The notes beneath the pieces were generated by a model. It was not told the DNA's origin and ran no database searches. It saw only the letters and a list, made by a program, of their open reading frames with translations. A stretch of 64,000 nucleotides of DNA from JAAUUJ01 sp964392245 (GTDB taxonomy: Bacteria > Cyanobacteriota > Cyanobacteriia > Thermostichales > Thermostichaceae). Positions 1 through 8,937 of the stretch are shown here, piece by piece (positions within the stretch are counted from its first letter, which is position 1; every line of letters starts with the position of its first letter). The stretch covers positions 1-64,000 of the forward strand of contig CAYMOX010000017.1 in NCBI GenBank assembly GCA_964392245.1, in the 5' to 3' direction. The position numbers and the translations under genes are program-made.

Positions 1-33
1 TGAAATCGCTACGATCCCTACTGGCTGTGCTTT

Positions 34-846
34 CTAGCTTTTCTCAGCAAGCCCTTTGTAGACATCGTCATCGGAGGCAGCCGGTCCCCCGGAGAAAATC
101 ACAATGCGGCGGCCATCAAAGGCACACTGGACTACATGCCGCACCCGATCCGCCAGAGTACTGATAGGCACCTGGGCATCTGCATAGACTTTGCGGGCGG
201 CCTCTTGCTCAATATGGGCACTGGGCAGTTTCACCTTAATGATATGAGCCCCGAGCTGGGCAGCAATGTGGGCGGCATACCCACAAACATCGATGGCGGT
301 TTCCCCCTGCTTGCTCAGACCGGATCCCCGGGGATAGGACCAGATCACCACCGCCAGACCATGGCGTTTAGCCTCTTCGGCATAGGCGCGGATCTGCTCG
401 TACATCTCAAAGCGGTGGGAGGAGCCCGGATAGATGGTAAACCCGATCGCTACACATCCCAGGCGCAGAGCATCCCCTACACTGCCCGTGAGGGCCTGGA
501 CCGGATCGGACTCATTGTTCAGGGCATCGTGGTCATTAACTTTGAGAATCAGGGGGATCTGACCGGCAAACTCGCGCGCGCCTGCCTCCAAAAATCCCAG
601 CGGGGCCGCATAAGCATTACACCCTGCCTCCAACGCCAGTTGAAAGTGATAGTGAGGATCATAGGCCGGAGGGTTGGGGGCAAAACTGCGGGCGGGACCA
701 TGCTCAAACCCCTGATCCACAGGCAAGATCACTAACTTTCCCGTTCCCCCCAGATAGCCGCTGTTCAATAACCGCGACAGATTGGTGAGTGTCCCAGGGT
801 TGTCGCTCCCATACCAGGACAAAATTTTGCGGGTAATCTCAGACAT
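34..846 (-). CDS. class I fructose-bisphosphate aldolase (DhnA/FbaB-like), C-terminus cut short
   Basis: 270 residues resembling the archaeal-type (DhnA/DeoC fold) class I aldolases that interconvert fructose-1,6-bisphosphate with two triose phosphates by a Schiff-base lysine. Recognisable parts are LPVDQGFEHG near residue 41, GFTIYPGSS in the middle, IIKVKLP (the usual Schiff-base lysine region) and FSGGPA near the end. The start has a perfect AAGGAGG seven bases upstream. The reading frame stops at a TAG only about 15 residues after SGGPA, where family members continue through a G-R-N phosphate-binding segment and a last helix. The bases beyond the stop (1-33) stay open in the same frame and read KAQPVGIVAIS, so a nonsense change or frameshift is possible. 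The family call is fairly sure; whether the gene is functional is not. Confidence 0.75.
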   Translation of the reverse strand: MSEITRKILSWYGSDNPGTLTNLSRLLNSGYLGGTGKLVILPVDQGFEHGPARSFAPNPPAYDPHYHFQLALEAGCNAYAAPLGFLEAGAREFAGQIPLILKVNDHDALNNESDPVQALTGSVGDALRLGCVAIGFTIYPGSSHRFEMYEQIRAYAEEAKRHGLAVVIWSYPRGSGLSKQGETAIDVCGYAAHIAAQLGAHIIKVKLPSAHIEQEAARKVYADAQVPISTLADRVRHVVQCAFDGRRIVIFSGGPAASDDDVYKGLAEKS

Positions 847-963
847 ATCGCAACCTCCTTGTGGGGCAGAAGATCCATACTCTGGTTCGAGATCACGATA
901 GCCTGCAGCAGCTGAAACTGTCCTGAAGAGTTCCTGAGGGCTACAAACTTTTTCTCCCAGACT

Positions 964-2439
964 TCAGATCCTTGAAGTGATGGCGGGGCGCAGCGGCAAT
1001 GACACCTGAAAGGTTGTGCCTTTACCCACCTGACTGATCACCTGAATCATTCCCTGATGTAGCTCTACACATTGCTGCACAATGGATAGACCCAGCCCTG
1101 TGCCAGGAATTTGTCCGGCGTTACTACAGCGGTGGAAGGGTTGAAACAGACACTCCAGATCTGCTTCCGGGATGCCGATTCCCTGATCCTTGATCTCAAA
1201 GATGGCAATCTGCTCCTGTTCCTGCAACAGAAACTCGATCAATCCCCCCTGAGGAGAATATTTAATGGCATTGGACAGCAGGTTGGTCAGAATATGACGT
1301 AGCAACACCTTATCCATTTCTGCTCCGGTTTTCAGTCCGCTACAGGTGAATTGAATGGTATGGCTATGACCCGCATTGAATTGAATCGTCTCAGCCAGCT
1401 CTAGACAAAAAATCTCAAGGTTAAATAGAATCGGTTGATATCGCAATCCTCCTTTATTGACCCGATCTAGCAACAGCAACTCATCCAGTAGCTGGATCAT
1501 TTCATTGATGGAATTCTGGATGCGTTGAAAATAATCGGCTCGCTTTTCATCGGTTAGATTTCTATTTTTTTCCAGGAGACTGGCGGCCATCCGAATGCCG
1601 GTCATGGGAGTCCGAAATTCATGGGAGACGGTAGCCATGAAACTGGATTTTAACTGGTTTAATTCGCGCTCTTTCTCCAGGGCTTTCTGGATCTCTAACT
1701 GCGCCTGCTTGCGCTCCTGAATATCCCGCACCAGACAGATGTAGCTGCCCTGATCAAAGCGGGTGATGGAGAGGGCCACATCAAAAGCAAACCCACATCG
1801 ACCCACCCCACTCACATCGCCGATCCACTCACCACACTCAAGGGCCTGCTGGATAGCTAGGATCGACGGTTCAACTTTGCTCGCGTCCCGCAGTAGGGTC
1901 CAGGGATGCCCCAGCAATTGTTCCACGCTGTCATAGCCGAAGAGAGCAGCATAGGCTCGATTGGCGTAGAAGTAAAGACAGTTTTGATTCAATAGGGCAA
2001 TCCCTTCACTCGACGCTGCCATGGCCGCCGCCTGCTGACGCATGATCAGTTGACTGGCCGCTCGCTCAATGGCGTAACGAATGGATTTGATCAAAAGGTT
2101 AAGATCCAGCTGGCCTTTGACCAGATAATCTTGCGCTCCCTGCCGGACTGCTTCCACCCCCATCGATTCATCATCCAACCCTGTCAGGACAATCAGGGCC
2201 AGATCAGGAAAGCGACTGTGGATCTGGACGACAATATTCAGTTCACTGGAATCCGGGAGCGACAGATCCAGTAAGGCGACATCAAAGGCCTCCTGGCTCA
2301 GGTGTTGTAAGGCCAGACTGAGGCGCTGCACATGGGTGATCGCCCACTCAGATTCTGAATCCGATAACAACTCACGAATGTAAATGGCGTCCGCCGCCAG
2401 ATCCTCCACCAGTAAGACTTTTGTCGGTTCCAATCTCAT
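964..2439 (-). CDS. receiver-PAS-histidine kinase hybrid sensor
   Basis: 491 residues with an N-terminal receiver domain (acidic pocket E12/D13, phospho-acceptor D58 in LLDLSLP, T in VLTG, K in YLVKG), a PAS domain at about 135-245, then HisKA with the H-box VSHEFRTPM near residue 272, and a HATPase_c domain with NLLSNAIKYS, DQGIGIP and GTGLGLS. No membrane segment is visible, so it should be cytosolic. It starts 8 bases after the stop of the single-domain receiver gene upstream and is the last gene of a three-gene run (kinase, receiver, receiver-kinase). This order suggests a phosphorelay in which this protein takes phosphate on D58 and signals through its own kinase. The signal is unknown. 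Confidence 0.9.
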   Translation of the reverse strand: MRLEPTKVLLVEDLAADAIYIRELLSDSESEWAITHVQRLSLALQHLSQEAFDVALLDLSLPDSSELNIVVQIHSRFPDLALIVLTGLDDESMGVEAVRQGAQDYLVKGQLDLNLLIKSIRYAIERAASQLIMRQQAAAMAASSEGIALLNQNCLYFYANRAYAALFGYDSVEQLLGHPWTLLRDASKVEPSILAIQQALECGEWIGDVSGVGRCGFAFDVALSITRFDQGSYICLVRDIQERKQAQLEIQKALEKERELNQLKSSFMATVSHEFRTPMTGIRMAASLLEKNRNLTDEKRADYFQRIQNSINEMIQLLDELLLLDRVNKGGLRYQPILFNLEIFCLELAETIQFNAGHSHTIQFTCSGLKTGAEMDKVLLRHILTNLLSNAIKYSPQGGLIEFLLQEQEQIAIFEIKDQGIGIPEADLECLFQPFHRCSNAGQIPGTGLGLSIVQQCVELHQGMIQVISQVGKGTTFQVSLPLRPAITSRI

Positions 2440-2447
2440 CGTCTTAC

Positions 2448-2906
2448 CTATCTCTGCGGTGGAAACTGAACCAGGGCCAGCCAGAACTGCTCAATCGACT
2501 TGACCACATGCACAAAGCTATCCAGATCCACGGGTTTGGTGAGATAGCAGTTGGCGTGCAGTTGATAACTTCTCAGGATATCAATTTCGTCTGAAGAGGT
2601 TGTGAGAATCACCACTGGAATAGTTTTTAATTCTTCATCAGCCTTGATCTCCTGCAACAGTTCCCGCCCATTTTTGCGGGGTAGATTCAGATCCAGCAGG
2701 ATGAGATCCGGTCGGGGACTTTCGGCAAATGCACCTCGCTGGAAAAGAAACTCGGATGCCTCCACCCCATCCTTAACATGATGCATTTCATTTAAAATCT
2801 TGCTCTCACTCAAGGTTTCTGAGATTAAGATGGCATCGCTGCGAGAGTCTTCAACCAGCAGAATGGTGAGCAGTTTCACGGCTGGACCCGTTGGATCAGT
2901 TGACAT
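2448..2906 (-). CDS. single-domain response regulator, Rcp1-like
   Basis: 152 residues, a lone CheY-like receiver of the cyanobacterial Rcp1 type, which typically partners phytochrome-like or PAS-rich kinases. The phospho-acceptor is D72 (LLDLNLP), acidic pocket E19/D20, switch T102 (ILTTSS) and K124 (YLTKP). The start chosen is the ATG at 2906 because AGGAGG lies seven bases before it; a longer reading from 2951 would run through the 3' end of the kinase gene. The start overlaps the stop of the upstream kinase gene by 11 bases, which suggests translational coupling. No output domain is present, so it probably shuttles phosphate between the two flanking kinases. Confidence 0.9.
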   Translation of the reverse strand: MSTDPTGPAVKLLTILLVEDSRSDAILISETLSESKILNEMHHVKDGVEASEFLFQRGAFAESPRPDLILLDLNLPRKNGRELLQEIKADEELKTIPVVILTTSSDEIDILRSYQLHANCYLTKPVDLDSFVHVVKSIEQFWLALVQFPPQR

Positions 2907-5900
2907 CTCTGTCCTCCTGCTGCAGGGGGAGTGTGAAGTAAAAAGTTGCACCCTGTCCTAGCTGTGATTCTACCCAAATGCGGCCCCCATGACGTTCCAC
3001 AATCTTTTGACAAATGGCCAATCCCAGTCCGGTCCCTGGGTACTCTTCGCTGGTGTGTAGCCGCTGAAAGATACCAAAAATACGTTCAGCATATTGAGGT
3101 TCCAGGCCGATCCCATTGTCCTGAATTGAAAACAACCACTCATTTTTTGGGGGAGAGGTATGCAGATCCTGAGGAGGGCGAGGTGGATTCTCCTCCTGTG
3201 CAGTATTCTGTTGACTGGCATGCACCCAAATCCTGGGGATGGCCGCACTTCTGTACTTGAGGGCATTGCTCAGTAAGTTCTGCAGTAGCTGGCTGAACTG
3301 GGTGGGATCGGCAAACACAACAGGCAGGGGATCCACAAGGATCTGAGCATTGGCTTCCGAAATCGCCACATGCAGATCTCGCAGGACCTTTTCCATCAGG
3401 TGATTACAGTCCACCCACTGCAGTTGCAGTTCATGCCGTCCCACGCGGGAGTAGGCCAGGAGGGCGCGGATCTGTTGCTGCATCCGGGTGGCCCCATCCA
3501 CCACCAGGTCAATGTACATATCCGCCTTGCTATCCAGCTGATCACGATACCGCTTGGCCAGCAGTTGCACAAAACTGGTGACGGCTCGCAGGGGTTCCTG
3601 GAGATCATGGGAAGCCACATAGGCAAACTGTTCCAGTTCACGGTTAGAGCGCAGTAGAGCATGATTGGACTTTTTTAGATCCCGAGCCAACTGTTGCAGT
3701 CGCTCCTGGTTCAGTTTTCGCTCGGTAATGTCCTGGACCGTTCCCACCAATTGCAGCGGCTCACCGTGGCTGTCACAGATCGTCTCTCCCCGAGCGTAGA
3801 TGTGAACCACTTTGCCATCAGGACGAAGAATACGACATTCAATCTTGTAAGCCCCTCGCGCCGCCACGGAGTCCTGCACCACCTGATCATGCCGCTCCCG
3901 ATCTTCCGGATGGATCAACTGCAATAGCTCAGCATAGGAAGGGGGCTCCTGCTGAGAAGAACGACCAAAGATGTGGAACACCTCATCTGACCAGGAAATG
4001 GTTTGACTGGGTACATCCAGCTCCCAACTTCCGATCTGCCCAATCCGCTGAGCCGTTCGCAGGTGGATCTCACTTTTCCGTAGCTGGATCTCGGTGTATT
4101 TGCGCTGGGTAATGTCAATGTGGCAACCGATCATGCGCAGGGGATGACCCTCAGCATCCCAGTCGATCACCTGACCTGAACAGATCACCCAAACCGTGGA
4201 GCCATCGCGATGGCGGTAACGGGCCTCATGGCAAAAGGGAATCTGACCTCGACTCTGGACATGCCTCTCAAAACAGGCCATCACCTCTGGTAAATCTTCT
4301 GCAAAGATCAGATTCTGCCAACGGGTCGGTCCATCTTCCGCCTGAGCATCGCTATACCCAAACATGCGCTGGAAGCCGGGACTTAAATATTGACGATCCA
4401 GTGCGATATTCCAATCCCAATAGCCTGCCAGCACCACATCAAGGATGTCTTCTAGCAAGTTCAGTTCCAACTGAATCTGTTCCGCCTTTTTTTGCTCCGT
4501 GATATCAAAAATTAACGTTGTCCAGACGATGTCACCATTATCCTGTCGTTCCGGTTTGCCGGTGCCCTGCACCCACTTCTGGGTTTGGGTGAGCTGGGTG
4601 TTAATGCGCCATTCCCAGTTCCAGGGTGAAAGAGTGCGAGCCGATTCCAGGACCGACGCCTGCATCCCTGGCAGATCTTCAGGATGAACCAGATTCCAGA
4701 TCAGTTGGGGGTTTTGTTCCACCGCCGCTGCTTCTAGCTCCCAGAGTTCCAGACAGCCCGGACTGAGGTAATTCACCTGATCCAATCCATCGGGGTGGAG
4801 CACATACAGAATGATCGCTCCAGGTAAACTTTCGGCAATCTTGCGAAATCGGGCTTCACTGACCTGCAATGCCTCGAAGGACTGCTCTAGCTTTTGGGCC
4901 ATTTCATTGAAGGAGTGGGCCAACAGGGCGGTTTCTCGGATGACAGAGTTCTCATTAACACGGAAATTGAGGTTCTGCTGGGACAGCCATTGAGATGCCT
5001 GACTGAGACGAAAAACGTGAGAGGCGATCCAGCGGTAGATCAGCAAAGCCAGGATCGTGGCCACCCCGATCTCCGCCAGACAAAGCAGCAATGTATAGCG
5101 GGTATGCGCCTGGATCTGGGCCATGAAATCCTGTTCTGGCACCACCGTCACAATCAACCAGTCCAACCCCTCCCCTCGCGAAAAAGGTGTCACCTGGAGG
5201 AAATAGCGATCTCCCGCTTGAAAAAACTCCAGCTGCTGGGGGCTTTGAATGCCCTGTAAACGATTAAACTCCTCTTCCAAATAAAGCGCAGAGGTCTGAA
5301 TGAGAGGGTTAGCACTCTCCTGCGCCAACCGCTGTCGTACCTCACCACCGCTCACCTCAATTGGGCTGCGGGAAGTAGAAACACCAATTAACTCCCCTGT
5401 GGGCTCCATGATGTAGATCTGTCCTGAGGCACTGACCTCAATCTCCTCCAGAAATTCATTGATCTGCCCCAGATCTAAAATCACGCTGATCACGCCCTGG
5501 AGAGTGCCCTGGTCATCGTAAATGGGGCGAGACGCATTGATCAGCAGACTGGGTTCCGCCGACTTACTGATGGAAAGATAGACGTCTGTCCAGGTCAAGT
5601 CCCCCGCTGCCACTGCCGCTTTATACCAGGGTCGTTCTCGGGCGTCAACTGGACCAGGGAAAAAGAAGGAGCTCACCACCTGGCGATCCCGACCCAGTTT
5701 GCGACTGATGTATTGACCATTGGTTTCAGCGTTGGAGTATTCCAGATAGTAGTCAACCGATCCGTGATCCTCCTGTCGAAACATAGCCATGATGTCACCG
5801 GAACGGTTACCCACCCCCAATCCATTCATAAAGTCAAACGAGGTGACGTAGGTCCAGTACAGATCTTCTAGAGCCCGAATATCTGTTAAATCAATCTGGT

Positions 5901-6165
5901 CCGACTGAATTGTATTGGTAGTTAATTCGTTCAAACGTTCTGCTGCCACCAACAGATCAGACACGCGGTGCTCTGCAGATTGACTGATCTCTTGCCGCAG
6001 TTGACTGGCAATATCATTGACGGATCGGCGGCCATTGCGGATCAGGAGCCATGCCGTGCCCCCCACCAGAGCCACCTGTAATAGAAAGGGAAGGACCAGA
6101 ATCCATCCCAGTGGCAACTGCGGTATGTGGCGATCCCCGGAAGGAAAGGCGTCTTGACCTGGCAT
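2896..6165 (-). CDS. membrane sensor histidine kinase: Cache-HAMP-PAS-PAS-PAS-HisKA-HATPase
   Basis: 1089 residues. TM1 is at about 20-43, followed by a periplasmic double-Cache-like region to about 350, TM2 at about 357-385, a HAMP linker, three PAS/PAC repeats each ending in an ITE-K or ITQ-K motif (about 440-820), then HisKA with ASHDLQEPLRA and HATPase_c with NLLSNALKYRS, DNGIGL and GTGLGLA. A proline-rich insert of about 25 residues (NPPRPPQ and following) sits between the N-box and G1-box. The DLQEPLRA H-box is typical of phytochrome-type kinases that use Rcp1-like receivers, matching the next gene. It is the first gene of the three-gene signalling run. The ligand cannot be predicted. 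Confidence 0.9.
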   Translation of the reverse strand: MPGQDAFPSGDRHIPQLPLGWILVLPFLLQVALVGGTAWLLIRNGRRSVNDIASQLRQEISQSAEHRVSDLLVAAERLNELTTNTIQSDQIDLTDIRALEDLYWTYVTSFDFMNGLGVGNRSGDIMAMFRQEDHGSVDYYLEYSNAETNGQYISRKLGRDRQVVSSFFFPGPVDARERPWYKAAVAAGDLTWTDVYLSISKSAEPSLLINASRPIYDDQGTLQGVISVILDLGQINEFLEEIEVSASGQIYIMEPTGELIGVSTSRSPIEVSGGEVRQRLAQESANPLIQTSALYLEEEFNRLQGIQSPQQLEFFQAGDRYFLQVTPFSRGEGLDWLIVTVVPEQDFMAQIQAHTRYTLLLCLAEIGVATILALLIYRWIASHVFRLSQASQWLSQQNLNFRVNENSVIRETALLAHSFNEMAQKLEQSFEALQVSEARFRKIAESLPGAIILYVLHPDGLDQVNYLSPGCLELWELEAAAVEQNPQLIWNLVHPEDLPGMQASVLESARTLSPWNWEWRINTQLTQTQKWVQGTGKPERQDNGDIVWTTLIFDITEQKKAEQIQLELNLLEDILDVVLAGYWDWNIALDRQYLSPGFQRMFGYSDAQAEDGPTRWQNLIFAEDLPEVMACFERHVQSRGQIPFCHEARYRHRDGSTVWVICSGQVIDWDAEGHPLRMIGCHIDITQRKYTEIQLRKSEIHLRTAQRIGQIGSWELDVPSQTISWSDEVFHIFGRSSQQEPPSYAELLQLIHPEDRERHDQVVQDSVAARGAYKIECRILRPDGKVVHIYARGETICDSHGEPLQLVGTVQDITERKLNQERLQQLARDLKKSNHALLRSNRELEQFAYVASHDLQEPLRAVTSFVQLLAKRYRDQLDSKADMYIDLVVDGATRMQQQIRALLAYSRVGRHELQLQWVDCNHLMEKVLRDLHVAISEANAQILVDPLPVVFADPTQFSQLLQNLLSNALKYRSAAIPRIWVHASQQNTAQEENPPRPPQDLHTSPPKNEWLFSIQDNGIGLEPQYAERIFGIFQRLHTSEEYPGTGLGLAICQKIVERHGGRIWVESQLGQGATFYFTLPLQQEDRDVN

Positions 6166-6511
6166 GAGCGTGGACCTACCTCTACAGCGATCTCAAAAAC
6201 AGATCAGGTGATGCTTCCATTTTCCAACGGCTTTTTCACCTTGATCAAGGCCATCACTCAATAGAATAGTTCATCCCAATGCTCACTGTTATCTCTGAAG
6301 CTCAGTTCAATCGTGCCAGTTGTGATCTATTGGCATCCTCGCTCAGTGGTGGACCTACCTACGATCCCATGCCCTTCACCAGCTGCCATTGTCATATTCC
6401 CCACAATCTCTCCCCAATGAAAATCCCTCCATCAAAGGAGGGGAAGACGATAAAAGAATCAGGAGGTGGTCACGCTAACTAGCGCGTTCAGAGATCGGTA
6501 GTTTGAACTCA
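6166..6511. other. intergenic region, no convincing gene
   Basis: 346 bases between the sensor kinase start and a small gene. It presumably holds the kinase promoter, but no clear -35/-10 pair was seen. A plus-strand reading of 67 codons (6279-6482) has no good ribosome binding site. Its end (NLSPMKIPPSKEGK) faintly recalls a transposase-associated tail, but the match is too weak to call. Confidence 0.5.
6420..6443 (-). terminator. weak intrinsic terminator candidate after the 32-aa gene
   Basis: Read on the minus strand, a 6-bp stem (CCCTCC, 6-base loop, GGAGGG) is followed by ATTTTC. It lies about 70 bases downstream of the small gene at 6512-6610. The short stem and four-T tract make it a weak candidate. 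Confidence 0.35.
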
Positions 6512-6610
6512 CTACTTGCCGTCATAACGGTTGGGATCCTTCATCTTTTTATTGACTTTAGGTTGCTTAGGCTTTTTAGCTTCTTTGCCATTTTTGCCTT
6601 TATGAGACAT
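6512..6610 (-). CDS. small lysine-rich protein, 32 aa
   Basis: A short open frame begins MSHKGKNGKE and ends DPNRYDGK before a TAG. Eleven of 32 residues are lysine and there is no hydrophobic stretch, so a soluble, highly basic peptide is expected, possibly binding nucleic acid or ribosomes (inference). The start is supported by AGGAG eight bases before the ATG. It lies 89 bases downstream of another small gene on the same strand (6700-6879). No family could be named with confidence; it was found by reading the sequence around the Shine-Dalgarno site. Confidence 0.65.
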   Translation of the reverse strand: MSHKGKNGKEAKKPKQPKVNKKMKDPNRYDGK

Positions 6611-6699
6611 GGTTGATTCTCCTGTAGAATTAATCAAGGATTTGACTAGTAGCCCCACTCGCTATGACATAGCAGGACCAACTCAAGAAGGTGTTCCCC

Positions 6700-6879
6700 T
6701 TATTTTCTCTCTCGTAAAGAATCAGGATCCACGTAATGGCAGGACTGGTTCCTAGTGCAGATAAAAGCCCAACCTGAATCGGTCACCTCAACCAAGGTAT
6801 AAGCAGTGTTCAGGATCGAGTGGCCCTTGTGATTGCGAGTCCTGGCAGTGACTCCCGTCGTGTAAAGATCATCGTTCAT
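6700..6879 (-). CDS. small hypothetical protein, 59 aa
   Basis: The frame begins MNDDLYTTGVTAR, ends DSLRERK, and closes with TAA. The ATG is preceded by AGGAGA at a good distance. The protein is soluble, with two cysteines (ICTRNQSCHYV) and a beta-rich pattern (AYTLVEVTDSGWAFIC), resembling a small one-domain fold. The function is unknown. With the 32-aa gene downstream it may form a small transcription unit, although the 89-base gap could hold a separate promoter. Confidence 0.6.
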   Translation of the reverse strand: MNDDLYTTGVTARTRNHKGHSILNTAYTLVEVTDSGWAFICTRNQSCHYVDPDSLRERK

Positions 6880-7097
6880 AGCTGTTCTCCTAGAAGGGAT
6901 AGTGTTTCATGTAGCATCAAGAAGATAGATTTCTTGTGACCTCAAGCTTAACCACTAACAGTTACAACTCCGAAAACAAGACAAAACTTATTAAGTCGAG
7001 GATAGATTCAGATTTGGGTGTAGGCACTCTTTTTGCTACATGTGCTTTGCAGAGAAAGAAGACCTAATGATATACATAGATGGCAAATATGGTTTAG

Positions 7098-7940
7098 CTA
7101 ATGGTCTTGTTGCAATATTAGCTTGTTGATTACTAATTTCTCAACAAACCAATTAACTATTCCTCCCTGGAAAGATTTAGAGATCCGGATGACATCATCT
7201 CTTGGATATTCGTAATCACGAAAGCTTATGATATTACCATACACAGCATCAGAGGGGAAAAGGTCATCAGTTTCCAAAGAGTGTGATTGTAGGTCTAGGA
7301 ATTGAGCTTGGGCTTTGTAAGATGAATCAATCATGATGCTAAAGCCGTAGCCACAGTATTGCAGAGTTCTTAAGCAGGTTAGTGTTCCTTTTATAAAGGA
7401 TGGAGTCCAACCTTTTCTCCCGTGATGACGCGGACCTCCTCCTCCATATTCAAACATGATCACTGCGGGTAAATGTGATGGCGGCAAATCTACTAACTGC
7501 TGAATAATGATAGATTCCCAACCCTCAACATCCAGTTTCAAGCATGTTATTTTATGAACCTCTGTTATCCGCAGAACCTCAGACAAATCAAGAGTAGTCA
7601 CTTGTTTCGTTTGAGAGGATGATCCGAACCACTCGGCATGTAGAGAGTTAAAGTTCTGATTGGCAAAGCGACTAAATTTCCCCATGTATAATGTCTGGGT
7701 TCCATTATGGTCAGACAGACAAGCTTCAATCAACTGAATCGAGTATCGATCGCATAATCGTCGCAAGTGCTGCACAGGTGAAGGTTCGACAGCGATAGTG
7801 GGAAATCCTTGTTTAACAAATAGTTCACAATAGAATGCGAAAGTTCCCACACCCACATCCAAACAATATCCATTCCTATGGGGATCGATGTCTGGAAGAA
7901 TCTCCCTGAGGAGTGCCTGGCAACAATCTTCGACTCGCAT
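7098..7940 (-). CDS. FkbM family methyltransferase
   Basis: 280 residues with a SAM-binding Rossmann signature: LDVGVGTFAF at about 27-36, an acidic strand end at AVEPSP (about 50-55), and the FkbM-type motif LKLDVEGWE at about 134-142. Family members O-methylate sugars or other small molecules and are often found with polysaccharide or natural-product genes, but no glycosyltransferase is adjacent here. The ATG is preceded by AGGAGA. Base composition is clearly more AT-rich than the metabolic genes on either side, and codon choice is less GC-biased, consistent with acquisition by transfer. The substrate is unknown. Confidence 0.82.
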   Translation of the reverse strand: MRVEDCCQALLREILPDIDPHRNGYCLDVGVGTFAFYCELFVKQGFPTIAVEPSPVQHLRRLCDRYSIQLIEACLSDHNGTQTLYMGKFSRFANQNFNSLHAEWFGSSSQTKQVTTLDLSEVLRITEVHKITCLKLDVEGWESIIIQQLVDLPPSHLPAVIMFEYGGGGPRHHGRKGWTPSFIKGTLTCLRTLQYCGYGFSIMIDSSYKAQAQFLDLQSHSLETDDLFPSDAVYGNIISFRDYEYPRDDVIRISKSFQGGIVNWFVEKLVINKLILQQDH

Positions 7941-8019
7941 TGATCTCCTAGATTTCTACAGGATTTTCTACCTAATTTACCAGATAACAAATGGAGTCTC
8001 AATCTCTTGGTCTCCTTGG

Positions 8020-8121
8020 TATAGCGATCAGACATCAGATGGAAGACACAAGTAGGCTTAAATGCTTGTTTTCCAAGGAAAGCCGCCTCAGGAATCTCAT
8101 GAGTCATGCCTGATCGCTATA
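8020..8121. repeat. MITE-like element with 12-bp terminal inverted repeats
   Basis: TATAGCGATCAG at 8020-8031 is the exact reverse complement of CTGATCGCTATA at 8110-8121, enclosing 78 bases. The outermost TA on each side could be a target duplication of the kind made by IS630/Tc1-mariner transposases, leaving TAGCGATCAG as terminal repeat (inference). No transposase fits inside, so if mobile it would be non-autonomous. An alternative is a simple large hairpin between the DUF6629 and methyltransferase genes. Confidence 0.5.
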
Positions 8122-8204
8122 GGTATAGGCGGGGGAAAGATCTGTGACTGAGGCCGATTCGCCCCATCGGCTCCTTTGGGGCAGGGAATCCAGTTTTAGA
8201 TCTG

Positions 8205-8870
8205 TCAATATTCTGGCGACCAGTTACTAAGCTTTGCCACCACATGGATAATGTAGACCGATATGAGTGCCGCAAAGAAGCACCATACAGAGACAAAAGC
8301 ATAGTAAAAAAGTAGTCGACTGATCAGCGCAAACAAGGCGATTACGATACCCCATATCCTGATATCCAATCTCGAGGATGTACACAGGGGGATTAAAACT
8401 GTCATTGCATAGAGTAGGCGGGATAGTGCTACTGGAACAGAATCTCCTATGAACCTAGCTTGATACTGAATAGATCCGCGAACAACATCCACGAACAACC
8501 AGTCACTATTAAACAGCAATGGGATGTATAAAAAAGCTCCATAACAGACTCCGACAATAACAAAAAAGTCAGCAATCAGTCGTATGATCCGATGATGCTC
8601 TAGACATGAGACCATAAAGGGAACCCAAAAAAGCCAAAACCAATGAGAGAAAAATAGGAAAGTCATAGCACCAAAGTAAACAGTGCTTGAACTGCCTGAA
8701 TTAATCCCTCCCCAGACAACACCTTCAAATACCTGCTGGATACCAAATACCAGAGGCACACAAGCAAGAGGTAAATATTCTCTATTTGGTAAAGCCTGTT
8801 TTATACAATATATGCCAACAGAGATTAATATTGCGCTAGTAGTTAAACTAACCGACTCAGAAAAACACAC
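8205..8870 (-). CDS. DUF6629-type integral membrane protein
   Basis: 221 residues with about seven predicted membrane helices. The N-terminus MCFSESVSLTTSAILI and the following GIQQVFEGVVW match the pattern of the DUF6629 family (MCFSA... then QQ..EG..W), whose function is unknown. The start is GTG, supported by GAGGA six bases upstream. It lies in the AT-rich accessory patch, on the same strand as the RRM protein and methyltransferase genes, with more than 250 bases to the methyltransferase. Family assignment is from remembered motif resemblance. Confidence 0.65.
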   Translation of the reverse strand: MCFSESVSLTTSAILISVGIYCIKQALPNREYLPLACVPLVFGIQQVFEGVVWGGINSGSSSTVYFGAMTFLFFSHWFWLFWVPFMVSCLEHHRIIRLIADFFVIVGVCYGAFLYIPLLFNSDWLFVDVVRGSIQYQARFIGDSVPVALSRLLYAMTVLIPLCTSSRLDIRIWGIVIALFALISRLLFYYAFVSVWCFFAALISVYIIHVVAKLSNWSPEY

Positions 8871-8937
8871 AGAGTCCTCATATACTGGTACATTGAGAGT
8901 TAAGAGCTTTGGGATCTCTGCACTCTAATCTTCATGA

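Noticed and set aside
847..963. GGTTCGA near 890 resembling a tRNA T-loop
   Set aside because: No acceptor stem, anticodon stem or correct spacing around it.
2946..3260. 104-codon frame opposite the sensor kinase
   Set aside because: It lies wholly inside the conserved HATPase region of the kinase; a shadow frame.
6279..6482. 67-codon plus-strand frame ending in a PPSKEGKTIKESGG-like tail, suspected transposase remnant
   Set aside because: No ribosome site and only a vague memory of similar tails; no terminal repeats around it.
7730..8107. 125-codon minus-strand frame beginning MTHEIPEAAFLG
   Set aside because: It runs across the MITE-like repeat and into the methyltransferase gene in another frame, without a ribosome site.
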